This document shows, piece by piece, positions 53,445 through 62,189 of a DNA stretch of 64,000 bases. The stretch covers positions 310,001-374,000 of the forward strand of contig NZ_MKKX01000017.1 of NCBI RefSeq assembly GCF_002091985.1, written 5' to 3'. The DNA comes from Rhodococcus sp. 1163 (GTDB lineage: Bacteria > Actinomycetota > Actinomycetes > Mycobacteriales > Mycobacteriaceae). The translations under genes were made by a program, and so were the position numbers. The notes beneath the pieces are model-generated. The model ran no database searches. It had not been told where the DNA came from and saw only the letters and a program-made list of their open reading frames with translations. Numbering within the stretch: the first letter of the stretch is position 1; every line of letters starts with the position of its first letter.

Positions 53445-53471
53445 AACCCGGTGTGCACTGTTCATCGTTCC
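53445..53471 (-). promoter_or_regulatory. ECF-type promoter of the radical SAM gene
   Basis: On the minus strand: GGAAC (53471-53467), 19 nt, GTT (53447-53445), then 8 nt to a GTG. Sequence, spacing and distance to GTG are the same as at the sigma gene. Confidence 0.65.
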
Positions 53472-53556
53472 AGTGTGCGCGTACCCGAAACGGTCACGTC
53501 GACATCCAGGGGCAGTCAGGGTTGCCGAGTGAAAAGACCTTAGGCATGGTGGAGGT

Positions 53557-54021
53557 ATGACCGACAACGCAAAGATCACAGTCGAACGCACCATCGAGGC
53601 GCCCGTCGACGCAGTCTTCGATGTCCTGTCCAATCCCGAGCGTCACCAAGCGCTCGACGGCTCCGGTTTCATTCGCGGCGTGGACCATGCCGACCGGATC
53701 CAGAAGGTCGGCGAAGTGTTCACGATGAACATGGCGGGCGATCACATGGGCGGCGATTACCAAACCGACAACCATGTTTCGGGATACGCGAAAGACAAGT
53801 TGCTGGCCTGGAAGACCGCGCCCGCGGGCACGGAGCCTCCCGGATGGGAGTGGCTGTGGGAACTGGAATCGCAGGGGCCGAACGAGACCTTGGTGCGCCA
53901 CACCTACGACTGGTCGAAGGTGACCGACAAGAAGCTGCTCGAGCAGGTCAAGTTCCCGCTCGTCACCAAGGAGCAGCTGTCGGACACCCTGGGTCGATTG
54001 GCAGCCGAAGCTACTTCCTGA
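53557..54021 (+). CDS. SRPBCC-fold protein
   Basis: A 154-residue START/polyketide-cyclase-like protein: KITVERTIEAPVDAVFDVLSNPERHQALDGSGFI at the start and a C-terminal helix KEQLSDTLGRLAAEA. Several aromatic residues (PPGWEWLWELES) line the putative cavity. Such proteins bind hydrophobic ligands; ligand unknown. A GGAGG site precedes the ATG. Divergent from the radical SAM gene, but I found no ECF-type element facing it. Confidence 0.85.
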   Translation: MTDNAKITVERTIEAPVDAVFDVLSNPERHQALDGSGFIRGVDHADRIQKVGEVFTMNMAGDHMGGDYQTDNHVSGYAKDKLLAWKTAPAGTEPPGWEWLWELESQGPNETLVRHTYDWSKVTDKKLLEQVKFPLVTKEQLSDTLGRLAAEATS

Positions 54022-54080
54022 CCGATCGCTCTACTCTTACCGGGCTTCGTCGATCGATGCACCGAAACTAGAGTGGTCTC

Positions 54081-54968
54081 ATGAGCACGGGTGCAGGACG
54101 TTTCGCTCCCAGTCCGTCTGGAGATCTACACCTGGGAAATCTGCGCACTGCACTTCTGGCCTGGTTGTTCGCTCGATCGACCGGTCGGAAGTTTCTGATG
54201 CGGATGGAGGATCTCGATCGCGTCCGCCCCGGCGCCGAGAAGCGCCAGCTCGCCGATCTGCAGGCGATAGGCCTCGACTGGGACGGCGCGATCGTCCGCC
54301 AGTCTCAACGCACCGCGTTGTACGAGGATGCGATCACGTCGCTGCAGGAGTCGGGGCGGACCTACGAGTGCTTCTGCACCCGTAAGGAGATTCTCGAGGC
54401 GGCATCGGCGCCGCACGCGCCGGACGGGGCGTACCCGGGGACGTGCCGAAACCTCACCTCGACCGAGAAGGCGTCGATGTCGCGCCCTCCCGCATTGAGA
54501 TTGCGGTCCGAAGTGACCGATTTCTCTGTCGACGACGCGTTGCTCGGCCCATTTCACGGGCTCGTCGACGACTTCGTGCTCCGCCGAGCGGACGGCGTGG
54601 CGGCATACAACCTTGCTGTCGTCGTCGACGACGGCCAGCAAGGTATCGACCAGGTTGTGCGTGGTGACGACTTGTTACCGTCCTCGCCCCGTCAGGCATA
54701 CCTTGCCTCGCTACTCCACTTACCCTCTCCCACTTACGTTCATGTACCACTTGCTATCAATTCTTCAGGGAAACGGCTCGCCAAACGCGACGGTGCGGTG
54801 ACCCTCGAGGATCAAGCTGCGCTCGGCCTCGGCCCATACGATGTGCTGGCAGTTCTGGCGCAGTCACTGGAGTTGGCGGGCCCGAACCAACCTGTCACGA
54901 CGACAGAACTGCTGGCTCGTTGGAATCCGAACTCGCTGCCGCGCACGCCCTGGATATTCGAGACATAA
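54081..54968 (+). CDS. gluQ: Glutamyl-Q tRNA(Asp) synthetase
   Basis: A 295-residue GluRS paralogue lacking the anticodon-binding domain. HIGH-like motif SGDLHLGNLRTALLAWLFA (about residues 13-31), zinc ligands in YECFCTRKE and YPGTC, and KRLAKRDGA as the KMSKS-like loop. GluQRS attaches glutamate to queuosine at position 34 of tRNA-Asp and does not charge tRNA. A queuosine precursor transporter gene follows 58 nt downstream, and tgt is 8 kb away, so the trio forms a queuosine module. Confidence 0.95.
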   Translation: MSTGAGRFAPSPSGDLHLGNLRTALLAWLFARSTGRKFLMRMEDLDRVRPGAEKRQLADLQAIGLDWDGAIVRQSQRTALYEDAITSLQESGRTYECFCTRKEILEAASAPHAPDGAYPGTCRNLTSTEKASMSRPPALRLRSEVTDFSVDDALLGPFHGLVDDFVLRRADGVAAYNLAVVVDDGQQGIDQVVRGDDLLPSSPRQAYLASLLHLPSPTYVHVPLAINSSGKRLAKRDGAVTLEDQAALGLGPYDVLAVLAQSLELAGPNQPVTTTELLARWNPNSLPRTPWIFET

Positions 54969-55026
54969 GGGATATCGGCTCGGCAGTGATTCGGACCTGG
55001 GGATTGAGCGTGTTTGGATAGGGCAC

Positions 55027-55767
55027 GTGACAGTTCCGCAGACCCCAGACGAACCCGATACCGTAGCGCAGTTCGCGCACGTGAGCCGTGGTTACTATCC
55101 GACAATCGTTGCCCTGTTCGTGGCGACACTGATCATCTCGAATGTGTCGGCCAGCAAGGGCGTCGCATTCTTCGGTGACAGCGAAGTCTTCCTCGGCCCG
55201 CTCCAGATCCTCCCGATCAATACGGACGGGGCGTTCTTCCTCTTCCCATTGGCGTACATCCTCGGCGACGTGCTCAGCGAGGTGTACGGGTTCAAGGCGA
55301 CGAGGCGCGCAATCTATCTCGGCTTCGGGTCGATTACTTTGGCCGCCCTCTGCTTCTGGATCACCATCGAACTTCCTGCCGCGAGCTTCTACGAGAATCA
55401 GCAGTCACTGGAAACCGTCGTCGGTGTGGTTCCGCGGTTGGTCGTGGCCGGGTTGGCCGGCTATTTCGTAGGCCAGATGCTCAATTCACTCGTGCTCGTG
55501 GCCATCAAGGAGCGCACCAAAGAGAAGCACCTCTGGGCGCGCCTCATCGGTTCGACCATCGTCGGTGAATTCTTCGACACCCTCATCTTCTGCTCTATCG
55601 CGGCCGGGGTCATCGGGATCAGCACCTGGGCGGACTTCATCAACTATGTCATCGTCGGATTCCTGTGGAAGACGATTGCCGAGATCATCGTCATGCCGAT
55701 CACCTACCGGGTCATCGCGTACATCAAGAAACGCGAGCCCAGCTACCAGGAATCGCTCAACCCCTGA
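55027..55767 (+). CDS. Queuosine precursor transporter (YhhQ/QPTR family)
   Basis: A 246-residue membrane protein with about six helices. Family blocks are LIISNVSASKG (about residues 37-47), FLFPLAYILGDVLSEVYGFKATRRAIYLGF (about 76-105) and GEFFDTLIFCSIA (about 183-195). E. coli YhhQ imports preQ0/preQ1; related proteins import queuine or queuosine. GTG start at 55027 taken on family fit. Directly follows gluQ, which supports a salvage role. Confidence 0.93.
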   Translation: MTVPQTPDEPDTVAQFAHVSRGYYPTIVALFVATLIISNVSASKGVAFFGDSEVFLGPLQILPINTDGAFFLFPLAYILGDVLSEVYGFKATRRAIYLGFGSITLAALCFWITIELPAASFYENQQSLETVVGVVPRLVVAGLAGYFVGQMLNSLVLVAIKERTKEKHLWARLIGSTIVGEFFDTLIFCSIAAGVIGISTWADFINYVIVGFLWKTIAEIIVMPITYRVIAYIKKREPSYQESLNP

Positions 55768-55797
55768 GCCGATATCCGGGTACCGCACGACGGTCGA

Positions 55798-56478
55798 CTA
55801 CCGGGTGGAGTCGAGATCTCGACCTCGACTCCACCGCGGTAGAACCAGGAACGACGCGAAGAAAAAGCACAGCGCACCGACGAAGGTGCCAGTGTTGGCG
55901 AGCGTCGAGTCGACCGTGACACCGTCCGGGGTGACGAAGGCAGCCACCGCGGACACGCCGAATGCGACGCACCCGATCAAGTTGATCTGCCCGGACCACC
56001 AGTCGGCCGCGCTCGGATCCCAGAACTTTCGGGCGTGGGTATACGCGATGATCACCAGTACCCCGCTGATGAGGAAAGCGACCGAGCCTCCCGCATCCGG
56101 ACTCCAGACGAGGCGTTTCTCTTGGGTGACCGATCGTGATTGCAACGCAGCGGTGGTGCTGACGTTGAACAACAACGTACCGACGAATTGCGTTGCGGCG
56201 GCCAACCACTCGGCCCGCACCATGAAGCCGGATCCGTACGAGACCTCTGTCGTGACCGCGCCACTTCTGACCAGCTGAATGAATCCAGCCGCGGTGAAGA
56301 ACCATGCGCCGATGAAATAACAGATATTGGACGCCGAGGCACCGGCCCAGGTACCGAACCCTGGGGCAGAACCCAAGGCGAACAGTGAAGAGCCGATCAT
56401 GAAGCTCACACACTGCTTGTACAAAGTGGGCGTCAGGAGCACAGCGTGCCAACGCGGTGTTTCCGCAGCAATACTCAT
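55798..56478 (-). CDS. Multi-pass membrane protein next to glutamate decarboxylase
   Basis: A 226-residue protein with about six hydrophobic helices. The helical pair with FVGTLLFNVSTTAALQS and KRLVWSPDAGGSVAFLISG resembles the YrhK-like domain of small membrane proteins, but this is a weak recognition. The gene begins 19 nt after the gadB stop, so it is the second gene of that operon. It is not a GadC-type amino acid antiporter (too short, no APC signature). Its role in acid or osmotic stress is only inferred from position. Confidence 0.7.
   Translation of the reverse strand: MSIAAETPRWHAVLLTPTLYKQCVSFMIGSSLFALGSAPGFGTWAGASASNICYFIGAWFFTAAGFIQLVRSGAVTTEVSYGSGFMVRAEWLAAATQFVGTLLFNVSTTAALQSRSVTQEKRLVWSPDAGGSVAFLISGVLVIIAYTHARKFWDPSAADWWSGQINLIGCVAFGVSAVAAFVTPDGVTVDSTLANTGTFVGALCFFFASFLVLPRWSRGRDLDSTR
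55804..55835 (+). terminator. Hairpin in the convergent gap after yhhQ
   Basis: GGTGGAGTCGAG and CTCGACTCCACC form a perfect 12-bp stem with an 8-nt loop, 36 nt after the transporter stop and inside the last codons of the convergent membrane-protein gene. Confidence 0.6.
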
Positions 56479-56497
56479 GCAACCGCCTCCGGTCTAT

Positions 56498-57904
56498 TCA
56501 ATGATGGAAGTGGGATCCTTCGCCCACTCGCGGCATAGGCGCAGAAAGGCTGTCGAGAAAAGTAACCTCGCCTTCGAGGTCTCTGAACAGTGCGTCTGCT
56601 AGATCCTCGCTCAACCCGGCACGTACCACGATGCGCTGAACTGTCATCTCACCCAGATTGTCGGCCATCGGATAGGCAGGAACGAGCCATCCCTTCATCC
56701 TCAACCGATCGGAGAGGTCGTACAGATTCCACTTGTCGGTGTACCCCTCTTTCAGTCGCCAAGCGAAGACGGGGATCGTGTCTCCCTTGCTGACCAGTTC
56801 GAAAGCATCCAGTCGCGCAATCTTCGACGAAAGATGCTGTGCCACATCGAGTGAACCCTGCTGCACCTGACGAAAGCCCCTGAACCCCAATCGAAGGAAC
56901 ATGTAGTACTGCAGCAATACCTGAGCTCCTGGACGCGAGAAGTTCAGCGCCAAGGTGGGCATGTCTCCGCCGAGGTAGCTGCAGTGGAAGACCATGCTCG
57001 CGGGCAAGGCTTCTTCATCGCGCCAGACGATCCAGCCGACGCCGGGGTACACCAGACCGAACTTGTGGCCGGAGGTATTGATCGACGCCACCCGCGCGAC
57101 TCGGAAGTCCCACTCGAGATCGGGCTGACAGAATGGAGCAATCATGGCTCCCGAGGCTCCGTCGACGTGGATCTGAACGTCAAGCCCGGTATCGGCTTGA
57201 ATCTCGTCGAGCTTCTTGGCGATCTCGGCGACGGGCTCGTACATGCCGGTATAGGTCTGCCCCATGATGGCAACCACACCGATAGTGTTCTCGTCTACAT
57301 ACTTCTCGAGTTCGTACCCGTCGAGAACCATGTGGTCTTTGCTGATCGGCACCCACCGCGGTTCCACCTCGAAGTAGTTGCAGAACTTCTCCCAGCACAC
57401 CTGAACGGCGGTGGACAGAACGATGTTCGGGGTCTCGGTCGACTTCCCCTCCGCTTTACGACGGCCTTGCCAACGACGCTTGAGTGAGAGTCCTCCGAGC
57501 ATGCACGCCTCCGAGGAACCGATCGTCGAGGTACCGATAGCGTTGTCGACGTCGGGACTGTTCCACAGGTTGCCCAATATCTTCCAGCAGCGCTCCTCGA
57601 TTGCAGCTGTTTGTGGGTACTCGTCCTTGTCGATCATGTTCTTGTCGAAGGTCTCGCTGTAGAGCTTCTTGGCCTCGTCGTCCATCCAGGTACTGACGAA
57701 GGTGGCGAGATTCAGCCGCGCGTTGCCGTCGAGCATCGCCTCGTCGTGCACGATCTGATACGCCGTCTCCGGCAGACTCATGTCGTCTGGAATCCTGAAT
57801 TTCGGTAGCTCGGTGGCCTCACCCGGCCTGACGAACACCGTGTTCAAAGAGAGCACGTCACCGAGGTTGGTGGTTTGTCGTGCATTTGTGTGGTGTTTGG
57901 TCAT
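56498..57904 (-). CDS. gadB: Glutamate decarboxylase
   Basis: A 468-residue PLP enzyme converting glutamate to GABA and CO2 with proton consumption. The PLP Lys lies in SINTSGHKFGLVYPG (about residue 279); IHVDGASGAMIAPF provides the cofactor-binding Asp. It ends SHFHH, reminiscent of the C-terminal plug that closes the active site at neutral pH in E. coli GadB. Start MTKHHTNAR chosen for AAGGA about 6 nt upstream. The operon includes a small membrane protein; no gadC antiporter is present in the window. Confidence 0.95.
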   Translation of the reverse strand: MTKHHTNARQTTNLGDVLSLNTVFVRPGEATELPKFRIPDDMSLPETAYQIVHDEAMLDGNARLNLATFVSTWMDDEAKKLYSETFDKNMIDKDEYPQTAAIEERCWKILGNLWNSPDVDNAIGTSTIGSSEACMLGGLSLKRRWQGRRKAEGKSTETPNIVLSTAVQVCWEKFCNYFEVEPRWVPISKDHMVLDGYELEKYVDENTIGVVAIMGQTYTGMYEPVAEIAKKLDEIQADTGLDVQIHVDGASGAMIAPFCQPDLEWDFRVARVASINTSGHKFGLVYPGVGWIVWRDEEALPASMVFHCSYLGGDMPTLALNFSRPGAQVLLQYYMFLRLGFRGFRQVQQGSLDVAQHLSSKIARLDAFELVSKGDTIPVFAWRLKEGYTDKWNLYDLSDRLRMKGWLVPAYPMADNLGEMTVQRIVVRAGLSEDLADALFRDLEGEVTFLDSLSAPMPRVGEGSHFHH

Positions 57905-57934
57905 GACGTCCTTCTTCCGCTCGTGGCAGAGCTC

Positions 57935-57948
57935 TGTCTGTGCAGACA
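57935..57948. promoter_or_regulatory. Palindrome upstream of gadB
   Basis: TGTCTG-TG-CAGACA is a perfect 14-bp palindrome 31 nt upstream of the gadB start. The rest of the 257-bp divergent gap is AT-richer than the genes and shows no gene. Confidence 0.4.
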
Positions 57949-58161
57949 TCAGAAGCTAACCAAAAACACTGCTCAGTAGAGGGAAAGTCTGTGTAATCGG
58001 ATAAATGCGTTCAACCAAATTTTTCGCTTTCCCCTGAGATAGCCGAAACACCAGCTGAAATCGGGGGGTAAAGTCCGGCCGACGACGTTCTTTCTCATTC
58101 TCGTGATGGCGTCACTTCGGAACCAGCACGATGTCCTACGCGAGAACGATCAGGGAGCCAC

Positions 58162-59907
58162 ATGATGCCCGCCTCCACAGAAGAAGCTCCGAACCTCGAG
58201 CACTCGCCCCTCGATGAAAGCAACCCACCACCGAACAAGGTCCGCTTCGGACGAGTTCGACACTGGCTGGCCAGGTTCAATCCGATAGGTCTGATATTCG
58301 CCCTAGCGTTCTACTGCTGGTCCATGTCCCCGTCACTGCTACCGCGCCCCTGGCATCTCCAGGCTGTGGCCAGCGGCGTGAGTGCGGCGATCGGCTACGG
58401 AGTAGGAGCCCTGGTTCTTTGGCTCCTCCACAAATGTGGGCTGACCCGACAGTGGTCACCGCGATGGCAGCGGGCCGGTTGGATCACGATCGGAATCGTG
58501 GCTCTGGTCGTGATCCCCACCTTCCTCGTACTCGGATCGTGGTGGCAGGACATCTCCCGAGAACTTGTTGGTGTCGAGCCCGGCAGCAACTGGGACTACC
58601 TTGGAGTATTTGCCGTCGGCGCCGTGGTCTTCCTGCTCTGCTTACTCATCGGACGCGGCCTTCGGCTGCTCGTGCACCTACTCGACCGATTCGTCGATCG
58701 ATTCCTACCCGCACCCATTGCGCTGGGCGTCAGTGCGCTCGTCGTAACTGTGATCGTGGTGCTCATGATCGAAGGCATTCTCTCGACGGGAATCACGCGT
58801 ATCGCCAATGGTTCTGCCGCCGTAGCAGACAAGGGCACAGCCGACGGAGTGGTTCAGCCTACTTCGCCAGAACGCTCAGGGTCTCCGGAGTCGCTCGAAA
58901 GCTGGGATTCGCTCGGGCGTGAAGGCCGGACATTCGTGGCAGGCGGACCGGATGCCGCACAGATCACCGAGATGACGGGAGCACCTGCGCAGGAACCGAT
59001 CCGGGTATATTCGGGTCGAATTTCAGTAGATGCAGACGGTTTCGAGGACGGCGAAAACGTCGTCGACGCGCTTGCGGACAATGTTGTCGCCGAGCTCGAT
59101 CGGACCCGCGCGTTCGATCGCGAGTACATTGCCGTGGCCACCACCACCGGGCGTGGTTGGGTGAATCAGGATGTGGCCGCCTCGCTCGAATACCTGTCCG
59201 GCGGCAATTCTGCGATTGCGTCGATGCAGTATTCCTTCCTGCCGAGCCCCTTGGCATTTCTTGCCGACCGCAAGACGCCCAAGCTTGCCGGACGCGCGTT
59301 GTTCGAGGCGGTGTACGCCCGGTGGAGTGAGCAACCTCCCGAGCAGCGACCCAAACTATTGGTCTTCGGAGAGTCCCTGGGTTCGTATGGCGCGCAAGAC
59401 GCATTCTCCGGCGCTCAGGACATCATCGCCCGAACTGACGGTGCTCTGTTCGTGGGCACCCCGAACTTCACCGAGCAGTGGCGGCGGATCACCGATTCCC
59501 GAGATCCCGGCAGTCGTGAAATCCTGCCCATTATCTACGGTGGCGAAAATGTGCGTTTCGCCTCGACTCCGGCCGACCTCGACGCACCTGGCCTCGGCGA
59601 GTGGGATTCGCCGCGCATCGTGTATTGGCAGCATGCAAGCGATCCCATCGTGTGGTGGTCACCGAGTCTGCTCCTCAACAAACCCGACTGGCTCGACGAG
59701 CCACGCGGCGAAGACATCGACAAGGGGATGAACTGGGTCCCGTTTGTGTCTTTCTGGCAGGTCACCCTGGACATGGTGTTCGCTGCCGAGGTTCCTTACG
59801 GCCACGGCCACGCCTACGGCCCGGAAGCGGTCTACTTCTGGAACCAGATCCTCGGCGTCGACGATCAGGCGCTGTCGGACCGTATTTTTGCGAAGCTCGA
59901 CGGCTGA
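58162..59907 (+). CDS. Membrane-anchored alpha/beta-hydrolase (Abhydrolase_9 family)
   Basis: A 581-residue protein. The N-terminal half has five or six hydrophobic helices (about residues 40-215; opening FNPIGLIFALAFYCWSMSPSLLPRPW), matching the Abhydrolase_9 N-terminal domain. The C-terminal half (about 255-575) is an alpha/beta-hydrolase with the nucleophile elbow FGESLGSYGAQ (Ser about 408) and a late His in GHGHAYG. This actinobacterial family is thought to act on lipids at the membrane; substrates are not established. Monocistronic. Confidence 0.9.
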   Translation: MMPASTEEAPNLEHSPLDESNPPPNKVRFGRVRHWLARFNPIGLIFALAFYCWSMSPSLLPRPWHLQAVASGVSAAIGYGVGALVLWLLHKCGLTRQWSPRWQRAGWITIGIVALVVIPTFLVLGSWWQDISRELVGVEPGSNWDYLGVFAVGAVVFLLCLLIGRGLRLLVHLLDRFVDRFLPAPIALGVSALVVTVIVVLMIEGILSTGITRIANGSAAVADKGTADGVVQPTSPERSGSPESLESWDSLGREGRTFVAGGPDAAQITEMTGAPAQEPIRVYSGRISVDADGFEDGENVVDALADNVVAELDRTRAFDREYIAVATTTGRGWVNQDVAASLEYLSGGNSAIASMQYSFLPSPLAFLADRKTPKLAGRALFEAVYARWSEQPPEQRPKLLVFGESLGSYGAQDAFSGAQDIIARTDGALFVGTPNFTEQWRRITDSRDPGSREILPIIYGGENVRFASTPADLDAPGLGEWDSPRIVYWQHASDPIVWWSPSLLLNKPDWLDEPRGEDIDKGMNWVPFVSFWQVTLDMVFAAEVPYGHGHAYGPEAVYFWNQILGVDDQALSDRIFAKLDG

Positions 59908-59974
59908 GCAGTGAAAATTCTTTCTGCTACCTTCGGTCTCGCATAACTTCCCGATAGCGGCGACGAAGTGCCCA

Positions 59975-61870
59975 TCACGGGGTCACTATCGCAAAGTCCG
60001 GATCGGGCGCGTCGAGGTAACTTGCCAATTCCGCCAGCCGGCTCGGATCGCCGTCGACGCGTACCTTTCCGTCCGAGATCAATGCACCGAGATCCATCCC
60101 GCCGAGCAATATACCGATCAGGTCAGGCCGGGTCAGGTGGAAAACGGTGTCTCCGCGAGTTGCATCGTGATCAAGGTCGAAGTGAACCAAAAGGCCGTTA
60201 CGCAGCGCCGTTCGGTGCACCAACTCTTCGTCCGTGATGTCCCAGTCCAGCACGATGTCGGCCGACCACGCCCGTGGCCCGTCGACACGCAGCGCGATGG
60301 CGTCGAAAATCTGCCCGACCGTGAGCGCGCCGAGGATGTCGGGAGCAGCAGCGACGATCGGTGTGCCGACGTTGCCGAGCCTCAATTCGTATGCGCCCAT
60401 CAGGTAGAAATTACGCCAAGTGCCGTTCTCACAGCCGAATCCGAGCTGTTCGAAGGTATCGGCCTGAAGAGTACGGGCTTCGGAATTGTCCGGCTCCGCG
60501 AAAAGCACATAGTTGAGAACTTGTGCGGCCCAGCGAAAGTCGCCTCGATCGAACGTCTCTCGCGCCTTCCGGAGTACTTCCGCGGAACCACCCATGAAGT
60601 CGACGTGTCTTTTCGCGGAATCCACCGGTGTGTGCGGCCACAGCAGGGCTGGATTGCCCTCGAACCATCCCATGTACCGCTGGTAGATGGCTTTGACATT
60701 GTGGCTGACCGATCCGTAGTAACCCTTGGTGTGCCACGCATTGTCTATGGCCGGAGGCAATGCGATTTCCTCGGCGATCTCGGTACCGGTCAAACCCTGA
60801 TTTATCCGCCGCACCGTCTGGTCGTGAAGATATCCGTACAGATCGCGTTGGAGTGCCAGAAATTCGGTCAGCCGCTCGGTCCCCCAGGTGGGCCAATGGT
60901 GCGAAGCGAACAGCACATCGGACTTGGATGCATACCGGTTGATCGACTCGGTGAGATATACGGACCACACATGCGGATCGCGTACGAGCGCGCCACGCAG
61001 GGTCAATAGGTTGTGCAGGGTATGGGTTGCATTCTCGGCCATGCACAAGGCGCGCAGGTCCGGGAAGTAGAAATTCATCTCCGCCGGAGCCTCGGTTCCC
61101 GGCGTGAGCTGGAATTCGATCCGCACACCGTCGACTGTCTCCATATGGCCTGACCGGTCGATGGAGACTGTCGGCGAAATCAGCGTCGGCGTACCTGTCG
61201 ACGTGGTCAAACCAAGACCTGCCCCCACCGCCCCCAGAGGTTTACGCGGTAGCGCAGCTCCATACATATAGGCGGCACGGCGAGCCATTGCTGTTCCCGC
61301 ATAGACGTTTTCCTCCACAGCGTGCTCGACGAATCCGGCAGGCGCCAATACCGGGCACCGGCCGGCCTCGACGTCCTCCACGGTGGTGACACCCTTGATA
61401 CCGCCGAAATGGTCGATGTGGCTGTGACTGATGATGACACCGGTGACAGGTCGTTCGCCGCGATGGGCCCGGTAGAGAGCGAGTCCTGCCGCTGCTGTCT
61501 CCGCCGAGATCAGCGGATCGATGACGATGACCCCGCGATCACCCTCGATCAACGTCAGATTCGAAACATCGAGGCCACGGATTTGGTACACCCGATCGCA
61601 CACTTCGAACAAACCCTGTTTGGCGCACAGCTGCGATTGACGCCACAAGCTGGGATGCACTGTCGGTGGACACGAGTCCTTCAGGAACGCGAAAGAATCG
61701 CAGTCCCAGACAACAGACCCGGCAGCATCGGTGATGGCGCCGGGCTGTAGCGCAGCGACAAACCCCCGATCTGCATCCGCGAAGTCCTGCTCGTCGGAGA
61801 AGGGCAGGGTGCGCAATGCGTCTTCGTGCACGGCTCGCACCGTCGGTGTAGCGCCGGTATCAGTGGACAT
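59975..61870 (-). CDS. Alkyl sulfatase (SdsA1/BDS1-like metallo-beta-lactamase)
   Basis: A 631-residue group III sulfatase. The metallo-beta-lactamase domain (about residues 95-335) has the binuclear zinc motif ISHSHIDHFGG and later Glu/His ligands (APAEMNFYFPD, ENATHTLHNL). A helical dimerisation domain follows (about 375-500, with WYGSV-like YYGSVSHNVKAIYQRYMGWF), and an SCP2-like C-terminal domain binds the alkyl chain (about 515-630). The family hydrolyses alkyl sulfates to alcohol and sulfate. ATG at 61870 chosen for AAAGGAAG. No signal peptide is visible, so it is probably cytoplasmic. Confidence 0.94.
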   Translation of the reverse strand: MSTDTGATPTVRAVHEDALRTLPFSDEQDFADADRGFVAALQPGAITDAAGSVVWDCDSFAFLKDSCPPTVHPSLWRQSQLCAKQGLFEVCDRVYQIRGLDVSNLTLIEGDRGVIVIDPLISAETAAAGLALYRAHRGERPVTGVIISHSHIDHFGGIKGVTTVEDVEAGRCPVLAPAGFVEHAVEENVYAGTAMARRAAYMYGAALPRKPLGAVGAGLGLTTSTGTPTLISPTVSIDRSGHMETVDGVRIEFQLTPGTEAPAEMNFYFPDLRALCMAENATHTLHNLLTLRGALVRDPHVWSVYLTESINRYASKSDVLFASHHWPTWGTERLTEFLALQRDLYGYLHDQTVRRINQGLTGTEIAEEIALPPAIDNAWHTKGYYGSVSHNVKAIYQRYMGWFEGNPALLWPHTPVDSAKRHVDFMGGSAEVLRKARETFDRGDFRWAAQVLNYVLFAEPDNSEARTLQADTFEQLGFGCENGTWRNFYLMGAYELRLGNVGTPIVAAAPDILGALTVGQIFDAIALRVDGPRAWSADIVLDWDITDEELVHRTALRNGLLVHFDLDHDATRGDTVFHLTRPDLIGILLGGMDLGALISDGKVRVDGDPSRLAELASYLDAPDPDFAIVTP

Positions 61871-62123
61871 GGCTTCCTTTCGGTCCGACCGTCTCCTGCT
61901 TCCGTAGGACCTCGACCGTGGTGATGGCATACCTGTGCGGTCGGGACCGAAGAGTGAAACAGGACCTCGTTCGACAGTACGAATTGCGATGGATGTCCAC
62001 CTCACACCATCCGGGTGATGTGAGGTCAGTACCACCGTCGACTACTCATCACAGGCATCGATCTCCGCAGAAATCAGCCGCGCTACGGTGTACGAAGCAG
62101 TCGGGTAGGCGAAAGGATCTTCG
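61871..62123. promoter_or_regulatory. Divergent regulatory region between alkyl sulfatase and MerR remnant
   Basis: The 319-bp stretch 61871-62189 holds no complete gene. It contains an inverted repeat at 61999-62026, promoters that must drive both sides, and the short MerR-like fragment. Confidence 0.5.
61999..62026. promoter_or_regulatory. Inverted repeat, possible MerR-family operator
   Basis: ACCTCACA-N12-TGTGAGGT has perfect 8-bp arms. CCTCAC...GTGAGG dyads are typical of MerR-family sites. It lies 129 nt upstream of the alkyl sulfatase start. Confidence 0.5.
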
Positions 62124-62186
62124 GTGGAGTATCGGATCGACGAACTTGCGCAAGCTATGGAACCACAAGCTGAGGACCAGGCCTGA
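62124..62186 (+). pseudogene. Probable 5' remnant of a MerR-family regulator gene
   Basis: A GTG with an AAAGGA site opens VEYRIDELAQA, the standard beginning of many actinobacterial MerR regulators (Y-R-I-D-E-L-A-x-A-AG). The similarity stops there: the next residues are MEPQAEDQA and a stop at 62184. Only about 10 residues support the assignment, so it may be chance. The next gene starts 3 nt after the stop. Confidence 0.4.
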
Positions 62187-62189
62187 GCC

